A stretch of DNA of 64,000 nucleotides, from the NCBI RefSeq assembly GCF_000718095.1, contig NZ_JOEI01000007.1, forward strand, positions 62,001 to 126,000, written 5' to 3'. A program made the position numbers and the translations under genes. The DNA is from Streptomyces scopuliridis RB72 (lineage in GTDB: Bacteria; Actinomycetota; Actinomycetes; Streptomycetales; Streptomycetaceae). The notes under the pieces were generated by a model, which saw only the letters and a list, made by a program, of their open reading frames with translations, did not search any database and was not told the DNA's origin. Below, one piece after another: positions 36,031-43,888 of the stretch. Numbering within the stretch: position 1 is the first letter of the stretch; every line of letters begins with the position of its first letter.

Positions 36031-36129
36031 TCCAGTCTGGGCACGGCTGACGGCGCCCGCGACCCGGGTTCTATGCGTGGGATGTGCAAGCACGAGTGAT
36101 GCGGTGATGCGGAGACCCCTCGGCCGTGA

Positions 36130-36444
36130 CCGATTCGTTCAAGACCGCGTCGGCAGCGGCTTCATACGATCATCGACGGGCGGTGGATCGCCGAGTCGTC
36201 GCCCATGGGGCGGGTCGTGGTCGCCTTCGTGCAGGAGAACGAGCTTGGTGTACTCGATTACGACGTCACCTTGCCCTCGGGTGAGATCGTCTATAACCCG
36301 GTGCGAGTGATCGCCGACGGCGCCGGGTGCGAGGTGGTGTTCACCCTTCGCCGGCGGGCGGGGATGAGCGACGAGGACTTCCAACGCGACGCGGACGCGG
36401 TACTCGCCGACCTCACCACGCTCAAGCGGGTGCCCCCTCAGTAA
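36130..36444 (+). pseudogene. 5'-truncated SRPBCC/polyketide-cyclase-type gene
   Basis: The frame after the TGA at 36127-36129 reads HTIIDGRWIAESSPMGRVVV and continues FTLRRRAGMSDEDFQRDADA to a normal stop. This corresponds to the C-terminal half of START/SRPBCC proteins, whose N-terminal hydrophobic-pocket half is absent and has no start codon. An ATG at 36205 could in principle give a 79-residue product, but without the other half of the fold. The upstream DNA is unrelated. It marks decay at the island's left flank. Confidence 0.6.
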
Positions 36445-36534
36445 GTGGAGCGGCGAGAGGCGGACTGTCCCGTCTCATGACACCTGACCCGAGCGCCCGC
36501 TGGCGCGAAAGCCGCGCTGCTAGATTCGTCCGCC

Positions 36535-36936
36535 ATGCGATCACGTGAGTACGACCTCGACTTCCGAGACAGGGCCACGCGAATACGTGCGTGGGGCATC
36601 GGTTTGCTGGCCGTGGCGACGCTCCAGTGGACATGGTGTGCCCTGTTGCTGCTCACGCCATACACGGTCGATGAGGAGCCCGACGACCGTTACCCCGCGG
36701 AGTGCGAGTCACGCTTGTTGACCGAACGTGGTACGGCCAACGACGGCCTGCAAAGGGGTGATTGGTGTCAGAACGAACGCGACTGGCCTGAAGCCCTGGC
36801 TGTGCTCGGGCTGTCTGTGCCGGTATCGGTCGTTGGTGTGGCGCTCTTCACGAGCGGCAGTGTGAGTATCCGGATGAGCGCCCACGCCGAGGCGATGCGC
36901 GAACTCGACAAGTCCGCCGACGCACGGAACGCGTAG
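36535..36936 (+). CDS. Small two-helix membrane protein, unknown
   Basis: A 133-residue protein with membrane helices at about residues 19-42 (WGIGLLAVATLQWTWCALLL) and 86-106 (ALAVLGLSVPVSVVGVALFT). The loop between (EEPDDRYPAECESRLLTERG, then WCQN) contains two cysteines that could form a disulfide outside the cell. Codon usage is less GC-biased than core neighbours, in keeping with an accessory gene. No function recognised. Confidence 0.65.
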   Translation: MRSREYDLDFRDRATRIRAWGIGLLAVATLQWTWCALLLLTPYTVDEEPDDRYPAECESRLLTERGTANDGLQRGDWCQNERDWPEALAVLGLSVPVSVVGVALFTSGSVSIRMSAHAEAMRELDKSADARNA

Positions 36937-37026
36937 CCTGCACGCGTTGGCCGACTGCCGGTTCGGGTGCATCGGCCAACCTCACGCTTTCGCGAGGTGA
37001 GCTGTCCGAGGTTTGATCACCAACGC

Positions 37027-37239
37027 GAGAAGTGCTCCTGACCTGCAACGATAGGGCTTGTCGAGAGTCCTGTTGGCTGCGAGGAAAGAAGCACTTCTCG
37101 GGTGACCAAGGGGATCGGGTCCTACCCGCGTGTCCGTGTTGAGGGCGGCGGTCGTGGAGTGGTCTCCCAGGCCGGGGCCGCGCTGTTGGTGGAGACGGTC
37201 CGTAAGACCGGCCTGGACACGGCGATATCGGCGGCAGCT
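37027..37239 (+). mobile_element. IS1380-type transposase, N-terminal remnant with left end
   Basis: GTG at 37102 starts TKGIGSYPRVRVEGGGRGVV and continues LVETVRKTGLDTAISAA, the N-terminus typical of actinobacterial IS1380-family transposases. The similarity stops at about 37239; the following residues are unrelated. Just upstream are inverted arms GAGAAGTGCT (37027-37036) and AGCACTTCTC (37090-37099), which could be part of the IS end or a hairpin over the start. The C-terminal part of such a transposase is found 3.5 kb away, beyond the toxin gene. Confidence 0.65.
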
Positions 37240-37257
37240 GAGAACCTGAGCTGTCGC

Positions 37258-37291
37258 GCGGGGGCCGGACGTGAATGCGTCCGGCCCCCGC
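37258..37291. terminator. Stem-loop after the IS remnant
   Basis: GCGGGGGCCGGACG and CGTCCGGCCCCCGC form a perfect 14-bp stem with a 6-nt loop. From here to the toxin start (37292-37504) there is repeated GGGCCC-rich sequence and GAGGGAACACGAGGGAACACG direct repeats, but no gene. Confidence 0.7.
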
Positions 37292-37504
37292 TTTGGCGTG
37301 CCGGGGGCGCCCCACCACAGGCCGCGAGCCGATGTCGTCGCCGTGATTGGGCCCACGCGTAGGCCCACGGGCCCTGTCTTCAGGGCCGGGCAGGCCCCTA
37401 ACGTGCCGGAACGTATGTGAGGGAACACGAGGGAACACGTAAGGCACGAGCGGTCGAGAAGCAGTGCGGCGAACGGACTTGAGCGCTGCTGGCCTGACGC
37501 GCAT

Positions 37505-40435
37505 GTGCCGTGTGTGCTGATCAATTCAGGTGCAGACGAGCAACGTTGGGTGGGGCACTTGTCCGGACTCGGTCTCCACGCGCATACCGGTGTTGCCGCG
37601 TACACCGGCAACCAGGCGCCGTACAAGGGTGATCGGCGCGCGTTGCCGACGTCACTCAAGGCCGCGCGGGTGCTGTTGCACGTGCTGTTCGCGCTCACCT
37701 GCCTGGGCGGATTCGGGGTGATCGCCGGGGCCGTCGCCGGCGGGGTGATGTCCCCGGGGCTCGTCGGTATCGCGCTGTACGCGGCCGTGCCGGGGGTGCT
37801 GTCCTGGCTGCTCGCGTGGCGCATCCCCCAGCGTGGCCGACGGGTCTGGGGCGGTCTGGCCGCCCTGCAGATATGGCTGGTCGTCAGCAGTCTGTTCAAT
37901 CTCGCTGCCGGTTCGTATCTGGGCCTCAGCCAGCTGTTGCTGCCGGTGATGATCCTGACGTTCCTCTCCCGGCCCGAGAGCCGTAAGTGGTTCGGGGTGC
38001 CGGTGCGGACGGAAAGCCCCCGCGAGATGCTCTCCCGGTTCTCCCTCTCCCGTATGCGCGCCCGACGACGCGCGCGGGGGCAGGCGACCGTGGAGTACGT
38101 GGGGCTGATCGTGCTCGTCGCGCTGATCATCGCGGCCTTGGTCACCGGTGGCGTGTCGAACCGTGTCGGGGACGGTCTCAGGACGGTGGTCTGCAACATC
38201 GTCGACTCCTCGTGCGGCCCGGCCAGCGGCGGCGGCGGTACGGGCGGGGGCGGCAACGGCGGCGCGAGCGGTGGGGCCAACGGCGGTACGGGTGGTGACA
38301 GCGGCGGGGGCGACAACGGCGGTACGGGCGGCGACGACGACGGCGACAACGGCGGGGGCGACAACGGCGGGGGCGACAACGGCGCTTCCGGTTCGGGTGG
38401 TGCGAACGGCGGCGCCAATGGCGGCGGTGGTACCAACGGCGGCAGTGGCACCGACGGGGGCAGTGGTACCAACGGCGGCAGTGACGAGGGCGCGGCCTCC
38501 GGTGGCAACAACTCGGGCGGCGGCAGCTCCGGTGACAACGACTCTGGCGGGGCTGCTTCGGGCGGCTCGAACTCGGGCGGCTCGAACTCCAGCGGCAGTA
38601 GCGGCGGCGGGAGCAACGGAGGTAACGACGGAGGTAACGACAACGGCGGAGGCGCCGTCGTGGGCGGGGCCTCCGGAGGTTCCGGCTCAGGGGGCAGCAG
38701 CAGCGGCGGTGCGTCCGGAAGCGTGTCGGGCGGCTCCAGCTCCGGTGGGAACAACGGCGGAAGCAACTCCGGAGGCAGCAACGGTGGAAACGACGATGAC
38801 GACAACGGAGGCGCTGCCGCTGTAGGTGGCTCCAGTTCCAGCGGTTCCAGCGGCGGCAGCAGCGGCGGCTCCGACGGTGGCTCGTCCGGTGGTTCGAGTT
38901 CTGGCGGTTCGAGTTCGGGAGGCTCCAGCGGCGGGTCCAATTCGGGAGGCTCCAGCTCCGGCGGCAGCAGCGGCGGCTCCTCGGGCGGCTCGTCCGGTGG
39001 TTCGAGTTCTGGCGGTTCGAGTTCGGGCGGCTCCAGTGGCGGCAGCAGCGGCGGGTCCAGTTCGGGAGACTCTAGCTCCGGCGGCAGCAGCGGCGGCTCC
39101 TCGGGCGGCTCGTCCGGTGGTTCGAGTTCTGGCGGTTCAAGTTCGGGCGGCTCCAGTGGCGGCAGCAGCGGCGGCTCCAGCTCGGGAGGCTCCAGCTCCG
39201 GCGGCAGCAGCGGCGGTTCGTCCGGTGGTTCGTCCGGTGGTTCGTCCGGTGGTTCGTCCGGTGGTTCCGTCTCGGGTGGCTCGGTGGGCGGTGCCGTTGG
39301 AGGTGCCGTAGGCGGCGCGATAGGTGGCGCGACAGGCGGTTCGTCGGGCGGCTCCAGCACCGGCGGCAGCAGTGGCAGTGGCGGGTCCTCCGGTGGGGCT
39401 TCCGGCGGGTCCAGCGCCAGCGGCAACACCGACGGGGATCCCGACCCGGACGACCAGGATGACCCCGACGACCCGGACGACCCGGACGACGACTGCAATC
39501 AGTCCGGCAAGATCGGGAGCCACTCCATCGGCCTCCCCTCATCGGTGCCGTACTCCAACGGCCGGGTCATCCTGGCCGCCGGCCCCGGTGGAGGCGCCGG
39601 TTCCACCACGCAGCAGGTGCAGGTCGCGATGGCCGCGCTTGCGACCGCCACACTCTCCGCCAGTAGCACCGCGGTCCCCGGCTACGACACGTACCAGGAG
39701 GCCGAAGAGGCCGCCAGGAACGCCCTGGACGCGAGCATCGGCGGCAGCAACTCCGAACTCACCCCCGGCATGGGCAGCAGTTGCGACAAGGACAAGGAGT
39801 CCAAGGAGCAACTCGACAAGGCTACAAAGGACAAGGAAACCAAGGACAAGGAGGCCAAGGACCAGCTCGACAAGGCCGCCAAGGAAAAGGAAGCCGAGAA
39901 GGAAGCCGAGAAGGAAGCCAAGGAGAAGCTCGACAAGGCTTCCAAGGACAAGGAGAAGGGGCCGAAGCCGAACCCGCACCCCGAGGTCGCGACCGACCCG
40001 GACGCGGATACGTCGGGTATCCCGGATGAGGTGGTGTGGCGCGACTCGGACGAGACGCTCTACCGCTTCGACGACCGCCCCCCGGAGGACATCTTCCTGA
40101 ACGGGTTCGAGCCCAGGAATCCGAACAACTCGAACCTGTACGACTACGTCATGTCGAACACGGGCTCGACGTTCGTCGGGACGACGACCAATACCGAACC
40201 GGATCTGCTCTACGAGGGCGCCCAGTACCGCTACGACATCGTCGCGCCGGGCGGTATCGACGTGAACGCAACCTTCGGGGACGACAGTCGCTGGGCCAGC
40301 GAGAACGAGATCGCCTTCCCCGGTGGCATCGACTCGGGGTACATCAGGGGCGTCTGGAAGCTCCAGCCGGACGGTACGTGGGGCGAGTACCAGGCGAACG
40401 AAGAGTGGTACATAGAACCGAACGAACGAGACTGA
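37505..40435 (+). CDS. Pilin-anchored glycine/serine-rich protein with C-terminal ADP-ribosyltransferase toxin domain
   Basis: A protein of about 976 residues. N-terminal region: three or four membrane helices (about 52-155). Then a prepilin-like motif, RRRARG/QATVEYVGL, with Gly192, mature Glu5 and a 20-residue hydrophobic helix as in Flp/Tad pilins. Residues 238-645 are almost only Gly/Ser/Asn. An acidic D/P stretch, a short globular part and a Lys/Glu/Asp coil (about 755-820) follow. The last 134 residues are ART-like: LYRFDDRPPEDIF (Arg854), FVGTTT (893-895, STS position) and SENEIAFPGGI (Glu933, Glu935), the R-S-E pattern of cholera-toxin-like enzymes. The start is uncertain: GTG 37505 has no ribosome-binding site, and GTG 37670 is an alternative. 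Confidence 0.75.
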   Translation: MPCVLINSGADEQRWVGHLSGLGLHAHTGVAAYTGNQAPYKGDRRALPTSLKAARVLLHVLFALTCLGGFGVIAGAVAGGVMSPGLVGIALYAAVPGVLSWLLAWRIPQRGRRVWGGLAALQIWLVVSSLFNLAAGSYLGLSQLLLPVMILTFLSRPESRKWFGVPVRTESPREMLSRFSLSRMRARRRARGQATVEYVGLIVLVALIIAALVTGGVSNRVGDGLRTVVCNIVDSSCGPASGGGGTGGGGNGGASGGANGGTGGDSGGGDNGGTGGDDDGDNGGGDNGGGDNGASGSGGANGGANGGGGTNGGSGTDGGSGTNGGSDEGAASGGNNSGGGSSGDNDSGGAASGGSNSGGSNSSGSSGGGSNGGNDGGNDNGGGAVVGGASGGSGSGGSSSGGASGSVSGGSSSGGNNGGSNSGGSNGGNDDDDNGGAAAVGGSSSSGSSGGSSGGSDGGSSGGSSSGGSSSGGSSGGSNSGGSSSGGSSGGSSGGSSGGSSSGGSSSGGSSGGSSGGSSSGDSSSGGSSGGSSGGSSGGSSSGGSSSGGSSGGSSGGSSSGGSSSGGSSGGSSGGSSGGSSGGSSGGSVSGGSVGGAVGGAVGGAIGGATGGSSGGSSTGGSSGSGGSSGGASGGSSASGNTDGDPDPDDQDDPDDPDDPDDDCNQSGKIGSHSIGLPSSVPYSNGRVILAAGPGGGAGSTTQQVQVAMAALATATLSASSTAVPGYDTYQEAEEAARNALDASIGGSNSELTPGMGSSCDKDKESKEQLDKATKDKETKDKEAKDQLDKAAKEKEAEKEAEKEAKEKLDKASKDKEKGPKPNPHPEVATDPDADTSGIPDEVVWRDSDETLYRFDDRPPEDIFLNGFEPRNPNNSNLYDYVMSNTGSTFVGTTTNTEPDLLYEGAQYRYDIVAPGGIDVNATFGDDSRWASENEIAFPGGIDSGYIRGVWKLQPDGTWGEYQANEEWYIEPNERD
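38222..39290 (+). repeat. Coding glycine/serine-rich repeat tract
   Basis: About 1.1 kb of GGC/AGC/TCC/GGT codons. Within 38881-39230 there are long imperfect tandem units (about 108 and 120 bp, each starting CTCGTCCGGTGG at 38881, 38989 and 39109) and then a run of 12-bp units (TTCGTCCGGTGG) up to about 39265. Such an array should change length by recombination or slippage and will be hard to assemble from short reads. Confidence 0.9.
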
Positions 40436-40544
40436 CGACGGGAGCAGCGGCGGCAGCGGGCAGCGGGAGCCAGGCGCAGCCCTCGGCTCCCGCTCCCGGA
40501 CGGCTCTCCGCCACGTCGCCCGCTACCGAACGGGATAGGCAATA

Positions 40545-40748
40545 GTCCCGGCGGACGCGGTGCGGCGAGCAGGCGATCAGACTGATCGAGAGGAACCTGC
40601 CGCCGGTGACCCACCAGCCCCCGTCGACATCGTCCTCTTCGCCCAGCCGACGGGTGATCGCGTCGGGATCGGCGGCGGGCACGTACGTACCCGAGAGAAT
40701 GCCGGCGTACCGCCGGACCTCCACCGCGTACCGGCCCGCCGCCAACAC
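40545..40748 (-). pseudogene. Possible gene fragment facing the toxin gene (unassigned)
   Basis: The minus strand encodes a stretch with normal coding-like GC3 (RYAVEVRRYAGILSGTYVP, GEEDDVDGGWWVTGGRFL) that loses coding character near 40545 and is cut at its start by the IS1380 C-terminal remnant. It may be the remains of an immunity or other accessory gene. There is no supporting start signal. Nothing else was recognised from 40436 to the IS remnant. Confidence 0.3.
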
Positions 40749-40923
40749 CGGTCAGAACATCACCCTGTCGCCCGAACGCCTGCGGCTGCGACTGTTCTCC
40801 GCCGCCGCCCAGACCGTCACCACCGGCCGTCGCCGCTACTTCCGCCTCCCGGCGAACTGGCCCTGGACCGACGTGATCACCAGCGCGATCCATCGACTCC
40901 AAACTCTGCCGAACCCCGGCTGA
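40738..40923 (+). mobile_element. IS1380-type transposase, C-terminal remnant
   Basis: A stretch of about 60 codons reading ANTGQNITLSPERLRLRLFS then RRRYFRLPANWPWTDVITS and ending PNPG-stop. The final LRLRL...RRxYFRLPxxWPW pattern is the C-terminus of IS1380-family transposases. It is in the same orientation as the N-terminal remnant at 37102 and could be the other end of the same element, now separated by the toxin gene. From 40924 to 41052 no feature was seen. Confidence 0.6.
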
Positions 40924-41052
40924 CCAGGCACACCACCATCCCGACGAGCCGCACCACCACCCCCGAGCCGTGGAACCTGGCGCCCACCCCTCACGGGGGT
41001 CAGACGCTGAGACGGGGCCGGGCCGCCCCGCTCCACTCCCGCGCCCCCACCC

Positions 41053-41136
41053 TCACAGCCGGCCCAGCATGGCCGCCACGGTGATTACCCAGAGGCTGGC
41101 GCCGACCGTTACCGCGATGGCGGCGATGCGCGTCAT
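41053..41136 (-). CDS. 27-residue membrane peptide
   Basis: Reads TRIAAIAVTVGASLWVITVA then AMLGRL-stop: one hydrophobic helix and nothing else. Its ATG overlaps the stop of the preceding gene as ATGA. It is the last gene of a four-gene operon of very small ORFs, and the coupling is the main evidence that it is real. Confidence 0.5.
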   Translation of the reverse strand: MTRIAAIAVTVGASLWVITVAAMLGRL

Positions 41137-41324
41137 TCGCGGTCCCTCGTACCCGGCGGCGGATAGCCGAAGATCCGCTCGTACAGGGCCGCTTCGTCCG
41201 GCTCCCGGTAGGCGAACAGCGCTTCCCAGCGCTTGTACTCCCGGTGGGCACGCCGTCGGCGTGGGCTCACGAGCCGTACGGGGACGGAGAGCGCGCCCGT
41301 GAACCAGCGCCACGCGCGCTTCAC
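41133..41324 (-). CDS. 63-residue basic protein, unknown
   Basis: GTG start, KRAWRWFTGALSVPVRLVSP, then a basic segment RRRRAHREYKRWEALFAY and REPDEAALYERIFGYPP. The amphipathic, Arg-rich helix suggests membrane or nucleic-acid contact. GTG overlaps the stop of the previous gene (GTGA), and its own stop overlaps the next start. Confidence 0.55.
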   Translation of the reverse strand: MKRAWRWFTGALSVPVRLVSPRRRRAHREYKRWEALFAYREPDEAALYERIFGYPPPGTRDRE

Positions 41325-41527
41325 ACTCCACCCCTGCTGCTCCACTTGTTGCGTTCCGCCACCCGCGCCCTGAGCTCTTCCGGCGACCCACCGGGAGGCC
41401 CATCGCCGCGCGGCGTCTCGCCCGCACCTTCCCCGCCGGCCGGGTCCTTCCACACAAGGAGCGCGCCGTTCGCGCCGAACGTGGCGATCAGCAGGGACAG
41501 CAGCCGTCGTGCGTCGCTAGTCGTCAT
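41321..41527 (-). CDS. 68-residue membrane-anchored small protein
   Basis: TTSDARRLLSLLIATFGANG then ALLVWKDPAGGEGAGE: an N-terminal hydrophobic helix followed by a hydrophilic Gly/Glu-rich tail (PEELRARVAERNKW). It starts inside the 3' end of the previous small gene (11-bp overlap) and is coupled to the next. No known family recognised. Confidence 0.55.
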   Translation of the reverse strand: MTTSDARRLLSLLIATFGANGALLVWKDPAGGEGAGETPRGDGPPGGSPEELRARVAERNKWSSRGGV

Positions 41528-41660
41528 CGGACAACCGCCGCATCAGTCCGGCCTCAACTTCGCGCATGAGCGCGGGGGTTGCTGTCGCGTATCCGTCACG
41601 CGGTACCCACTCCGGCGCGAGCCGCCAGAAGTCCTCGGTCGCGTCTTCGGTCGGATCCAC
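41517..41660 (-). CDS. 47-residue acidic protein, unknown
   Basis: GTG start, DPTEDATEDFWRLAPEWVPR, ending AGLMRRLSDDD. First gene of the four-gene operon, divergent from the XRE regulator gene with a 184-bp shared control region. Codons are GC3-rich and the overlaps support it. No homologue recalled. Confidence 0.5.
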   Translation of the reverse strand: MDPTEDATEDFWRLAPEWVPRDGYATATPALMREVEAGLMRRLSDDD

Positions 41661-41844
41661 CAGACCTCACCCTTCTTACGATTAGTTACGAACCGTGTTC
41701 AGAGTGCGACGTACCGCGCTACGTTGGGAAGCGGTTCACCGTCCGACCTGCGCATTGGTCTCACTGGCGCGCCTCCACACGCCTGACCTGCACGGATACG
41801 ACGAGTGACGTCGAGTCTCAGGTCAGTGGTCAAGGAGGTTTCGC

Positions 41845-42678
41845 ATGACGGAGCGACGCGATGTTGACGAAACGGTGAGGAGCCCCAGGGAGGCATTCGG
41901 CGAGGCGTTGCGCAACGCCCGTGAACTTCGAGCGGCTGGCAGGCTGTCGCAGTCGGCCCTCGCGAAGAAGGCACGTACGTCGAAATCCACCATCAGCCGC
42001 ATCGAGCGCGGAGTCCCGCCGATCGCAACCAACTTGCCCGCCGTGTTCGATCAGATCTTTGAGACTGACGGGCAGTTCAAGCGGCTGTACGAGGAGGTTG
42101 TATCCCGCTCCTTCCCAGCCCTGTACCGGCGTCGCATGAGCCTGGAACGGGAGGCCATCGCGATCTGGGAGTGGTCCCCCACGATCATCCCCGGTCTCTT
42201 TCAGACCGCCGAGTACGCCCGCGCACTGTTTCGGGCCAACAACCCACGGGCCACCGAGGATGAGATCGCAGGATTGATGCGTGCACGACTCGCTCGGCAG
42301 GAGCTTCTACGGGGCGACGCTCCACCGAACGTTCGTGTAGTGCTGTGCGCGTCCGTGATCTCGCGTCGCATTGTGAGCCGCGACGCGATGCGCGAGCAAC
42401 TGGCGGTGCTCCTGGGCCAAGCAGAACGCCAGACCACACGCCTTCAGGTACTGCCACTCGACGCGGAACCGCATCTGCTCATCGATGGGCCCATCACATT
42501 CCTGACAGCGCCAAATCATGTGACAGTAGTCTGTGTTGACGCGTTCCGAACAGCGGACATCAACGAAGATCCTGAACATGTCCGGACGGCCGTACGCGCC
42601 TACGATGACTTGACCAGCGAGGCGCTTTCAGCACGGCAGAGCGCGGCCTTCATTAGAAATCAGATGGAGACACTGTGA
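41845..42678 (+). CDS. XRE-family HTH regulator with DUF5753-type domain
   Basis: A 277-residue regulator. The N-terminal Xre HTH reads LSQSALAKKARTSKSTISRI with IERGVPPIATN; the C-terminal ligand-like domain has WEWSPTIIPGLFQTAEYARA, MRARLARQELL and VTVVCVDAFRTADI, the pattern of DUF5753. Such genes are usually paired with a DUF397 gene as here (whiJ/abaA-like pairs) and modulate development or antibiotic production. ATG follows a perfect AAGGAGGT. Confidence 0.92.
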   Translation: MTERRDVDETVRSPREAFGEALRNARELRAAGRLSQSALAKKARTSKSTISRIERGVPPIATNLPAVFDQIFETDGQFKRLYEEVVSRSFPALYRRRMSLEREAIAIWEWSPTIIPGLFQTAEYARALFRANNPRATEDEIAGLMRARLARQELLRGDAPPNVRVVLCASVISRRIVSRDAMREQLAVLLGQAERQTTRLQVLPLDAEPHLLIDGPITFLTAPNHVTVVCVDAFRTADINEDPEHVRTAVRAYDDLTSEALSARQSAAFIRNQMETL

Positions 42679-42893
42679 ACCCCAACTCCGTCCCCACCGC
42701 GTGGGTCAAGTCCACCTACAGCAACGGTGACGGCGGCAACTGCGTCGAGTGGTCCCCCACCTACGCCCACGCCCACAACCTCGTCCCCATCCGTGACAGC
42801 AAGGCCCCCCACCTCCCCCACCTCACCGTCACCCCCCACGCCTGGACCGACTTCGTGGCCTTCGCCACGACTCACGGCGCCACCATCCGGTAA
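42675..42893 (+). CDS. DUF397 small partner protein
   Basis: A 72-residue DUF397 protein: WVKSTYSNGDGGNCVEW, VPIRDSKAP and WTDFVAFATTHG are the signature segments (K/SSYS, G-x-CVE, V-x-RDSK, W-x-x-F). GTG overlaps the regulator stop (GTGA). DUF397 proteins act as antagonists of their XRE partners. Confidence 0.93.
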   Translation: MNPNSVPTAWVKSTYSNGDGGNCVEWSPTYAHAHNLVPIRDSKAPHLPHLTVTPHAWTDFVAFATTHGATIR

Positions 42894-42925
42894 GCGCGAC
42901 CGATCCCGACCGATCCCGGATGCGG

Positions 42926-42947
42926 GTGTACACAGTCACGCGTACAC
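42926..42947. promoter_or_regulatory. Operator-like inverted repeat of the toxin-antitoxin operon
   Basis: GTGTAC and GTACAC arms with a 10-bp spacer, 8 bp before the antitoxin ATG. Phd/YefM antitoxins bind such palindromes to repress their own operon. Confidence 0.5.
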
Positions 42948-42954
42948 TGGAAAT

Positions 42955-43236
42955 ATGAGCGAGAACCCTGTGACCGTCCGCGAAGCCCGCGCGCACCTCG
43001 CGGACCACATCAACCGTGCCGAGCAAGGCACCCCGACAGTGATCACCCGCAACGGAGCACCGGTGGCTGCCCTCGTACCGATCGCGGACTTCGACGCGCT
43101 GGAAGAAGCAGCCGATGAGCTGCTCGCGCGTGAGGCCGAAGAGGTCCTGGCCGATGGCGGCCCGACCGTAACGATGGCCGAGTTGCTGGCGGATCTTTTC
43201 ACCGACCGCAGCGAGCGCACCGAGGGCGCGGCGTGA
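42955..43236 (+). CDS. Phd/YefM-family antitoxin
   Basis: A 93-residue antitoxin: TVREARAHLADHINRAEQGT then TVITRNGAPVAALVP is the DNA-binding Phd fold, followed by an acidic helical tail (ALEEAADELLAREAEEVLAD) that should wrap the toxin. ATG chosen where the Phd domain starts, after the palindrome; there is little ribosome-binding sequence. The stop overlaps the toxin start (GTGA). Confidence 0.92.
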   Translation: MSENPVTVREARAHLADHINRAEQGTPTVITRNGAPVAALVPIADFDALEEAADELLAREAEEVLADGGPTVTMAELLADLFTDRSERTEGAA

Positions 43237-43502
43237 AATACGCGTTCCGCTTCACCACCGCCGCACAGCGCCAGCTGCGGGCCATCGACCGGCCTGCGGC
43301 TATGCGAATCCTGACCGCATTGACCGCGCTCGGCGACGACCCCTATCGCGAGGACGCCGACATCAAGAGGCTCACCGGCCCGTCGGGTCTCTGTCGGCTC
43401 CGGGTCGGTAGCTACCGCATCGCCTACCAGATCGACGATGGCGAACTCCTCATCCTCGTCATCAAGATCGGCGACCGCCGCGACGTCTACCGCAACCTCT
43501 GA
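43233..43502 (+). CDS. RelE/ParE-family toxin
   Basis: An 89-residue toxin: KYAFRFTTAAQRQLRAIDRP, KRLTGPSGLCRLRVGSYRIA and YQIDDGELLILVIKIGDRRD are the RelE signature blocks with the basic residues expected for ribosome-dependent mRNA cleavage. GTG overlaps the antitoxin stop. A complete type II module, so probably active. Confidence 0.92.
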   Translation: MKYAFRFTTAAQRQLRAIDRPAAMRILTALTALGDDPYREDADIKRLTGPSGLCRLRVGSYRIAYQIDDGELLILVIKIGDRRDVYRNL

Positions 43503-43534
43503 CAGGTGCCGCGACCGTTGTCCGACACCGACGC

Positions 43535-43888
43535 CTACTCCGCCGACGCCGGCCAGTAGCGGATCTCCAGCATCGTGCAGCCCGTCTCCGTCCGGTACGG
43601 ACCGTGCGGCATTCCCGGCGGTCGGGACGCGTAGTAACCCGCCGTGAACGTGGCGCCCAGCGTCAGATCGTGCAGTTCGCCGTCGAGGAGGTAGACCTCT
43701 TCGTAGTACTCGTGCCGGATGACCCCCGCCTCGGAGGTGTCCAGGCCCGGAGCCCACCGGGCGAGACGAGTCAGCTCCCCCGCATCGCCGGGAGCCGAGC
43801 TGAGCACCCGTTCCGTGACACCTGGCTGCCCGTCGACGCCCTCCCACGGCAGGTCCGCCGCGTTGAGGAACTCATGCATGTCCTTCAT
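43535..43888 (-). CDS. Cupin-domain protein
   Basis: A 117-residue cupin: GVIRHEYYEEVYLLDGELHD matches the first cupin box (G-x-x-H-x...E) and SRPPGMPHGPYRTETG the second (PxGxxH). One metal-binding barrel; many such proteins bind small acids or act as sensors. ATG overlaps the stop of a 41-codon ORF (ATGA), so it is translated with it. It converges on the toxin-antitoxin pair. Substrate unknown. Confidence 0.82.
   Translation of the reverse strand: MKDMHEFLNAADLPWEGVDGQPGVTERVLSSAPGDAGELTRLARWAPGLDTSEAGVIRHEYYEEVYLLDGELHDLTLGATFTAGYYASRPPGMPHGPYRTETGCTMLEIRYWPASAE

Noticed and set aside
38881..39265. Repeats in the toxin gene as a CRISPR array
   Set aside because: The repeats are in frame, imperfect, with no unique spacers of constant length, and no cas genes are near.
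36982..39498. Long minus-strand frame rich in Pro/Glu over the toxin repeat tract
   Set aside because: It is the complement of Gly/Ser codons; its product would be PPE repeats only. The plus frame has a real N-terminal anchor and an ordered C-terminal domain.
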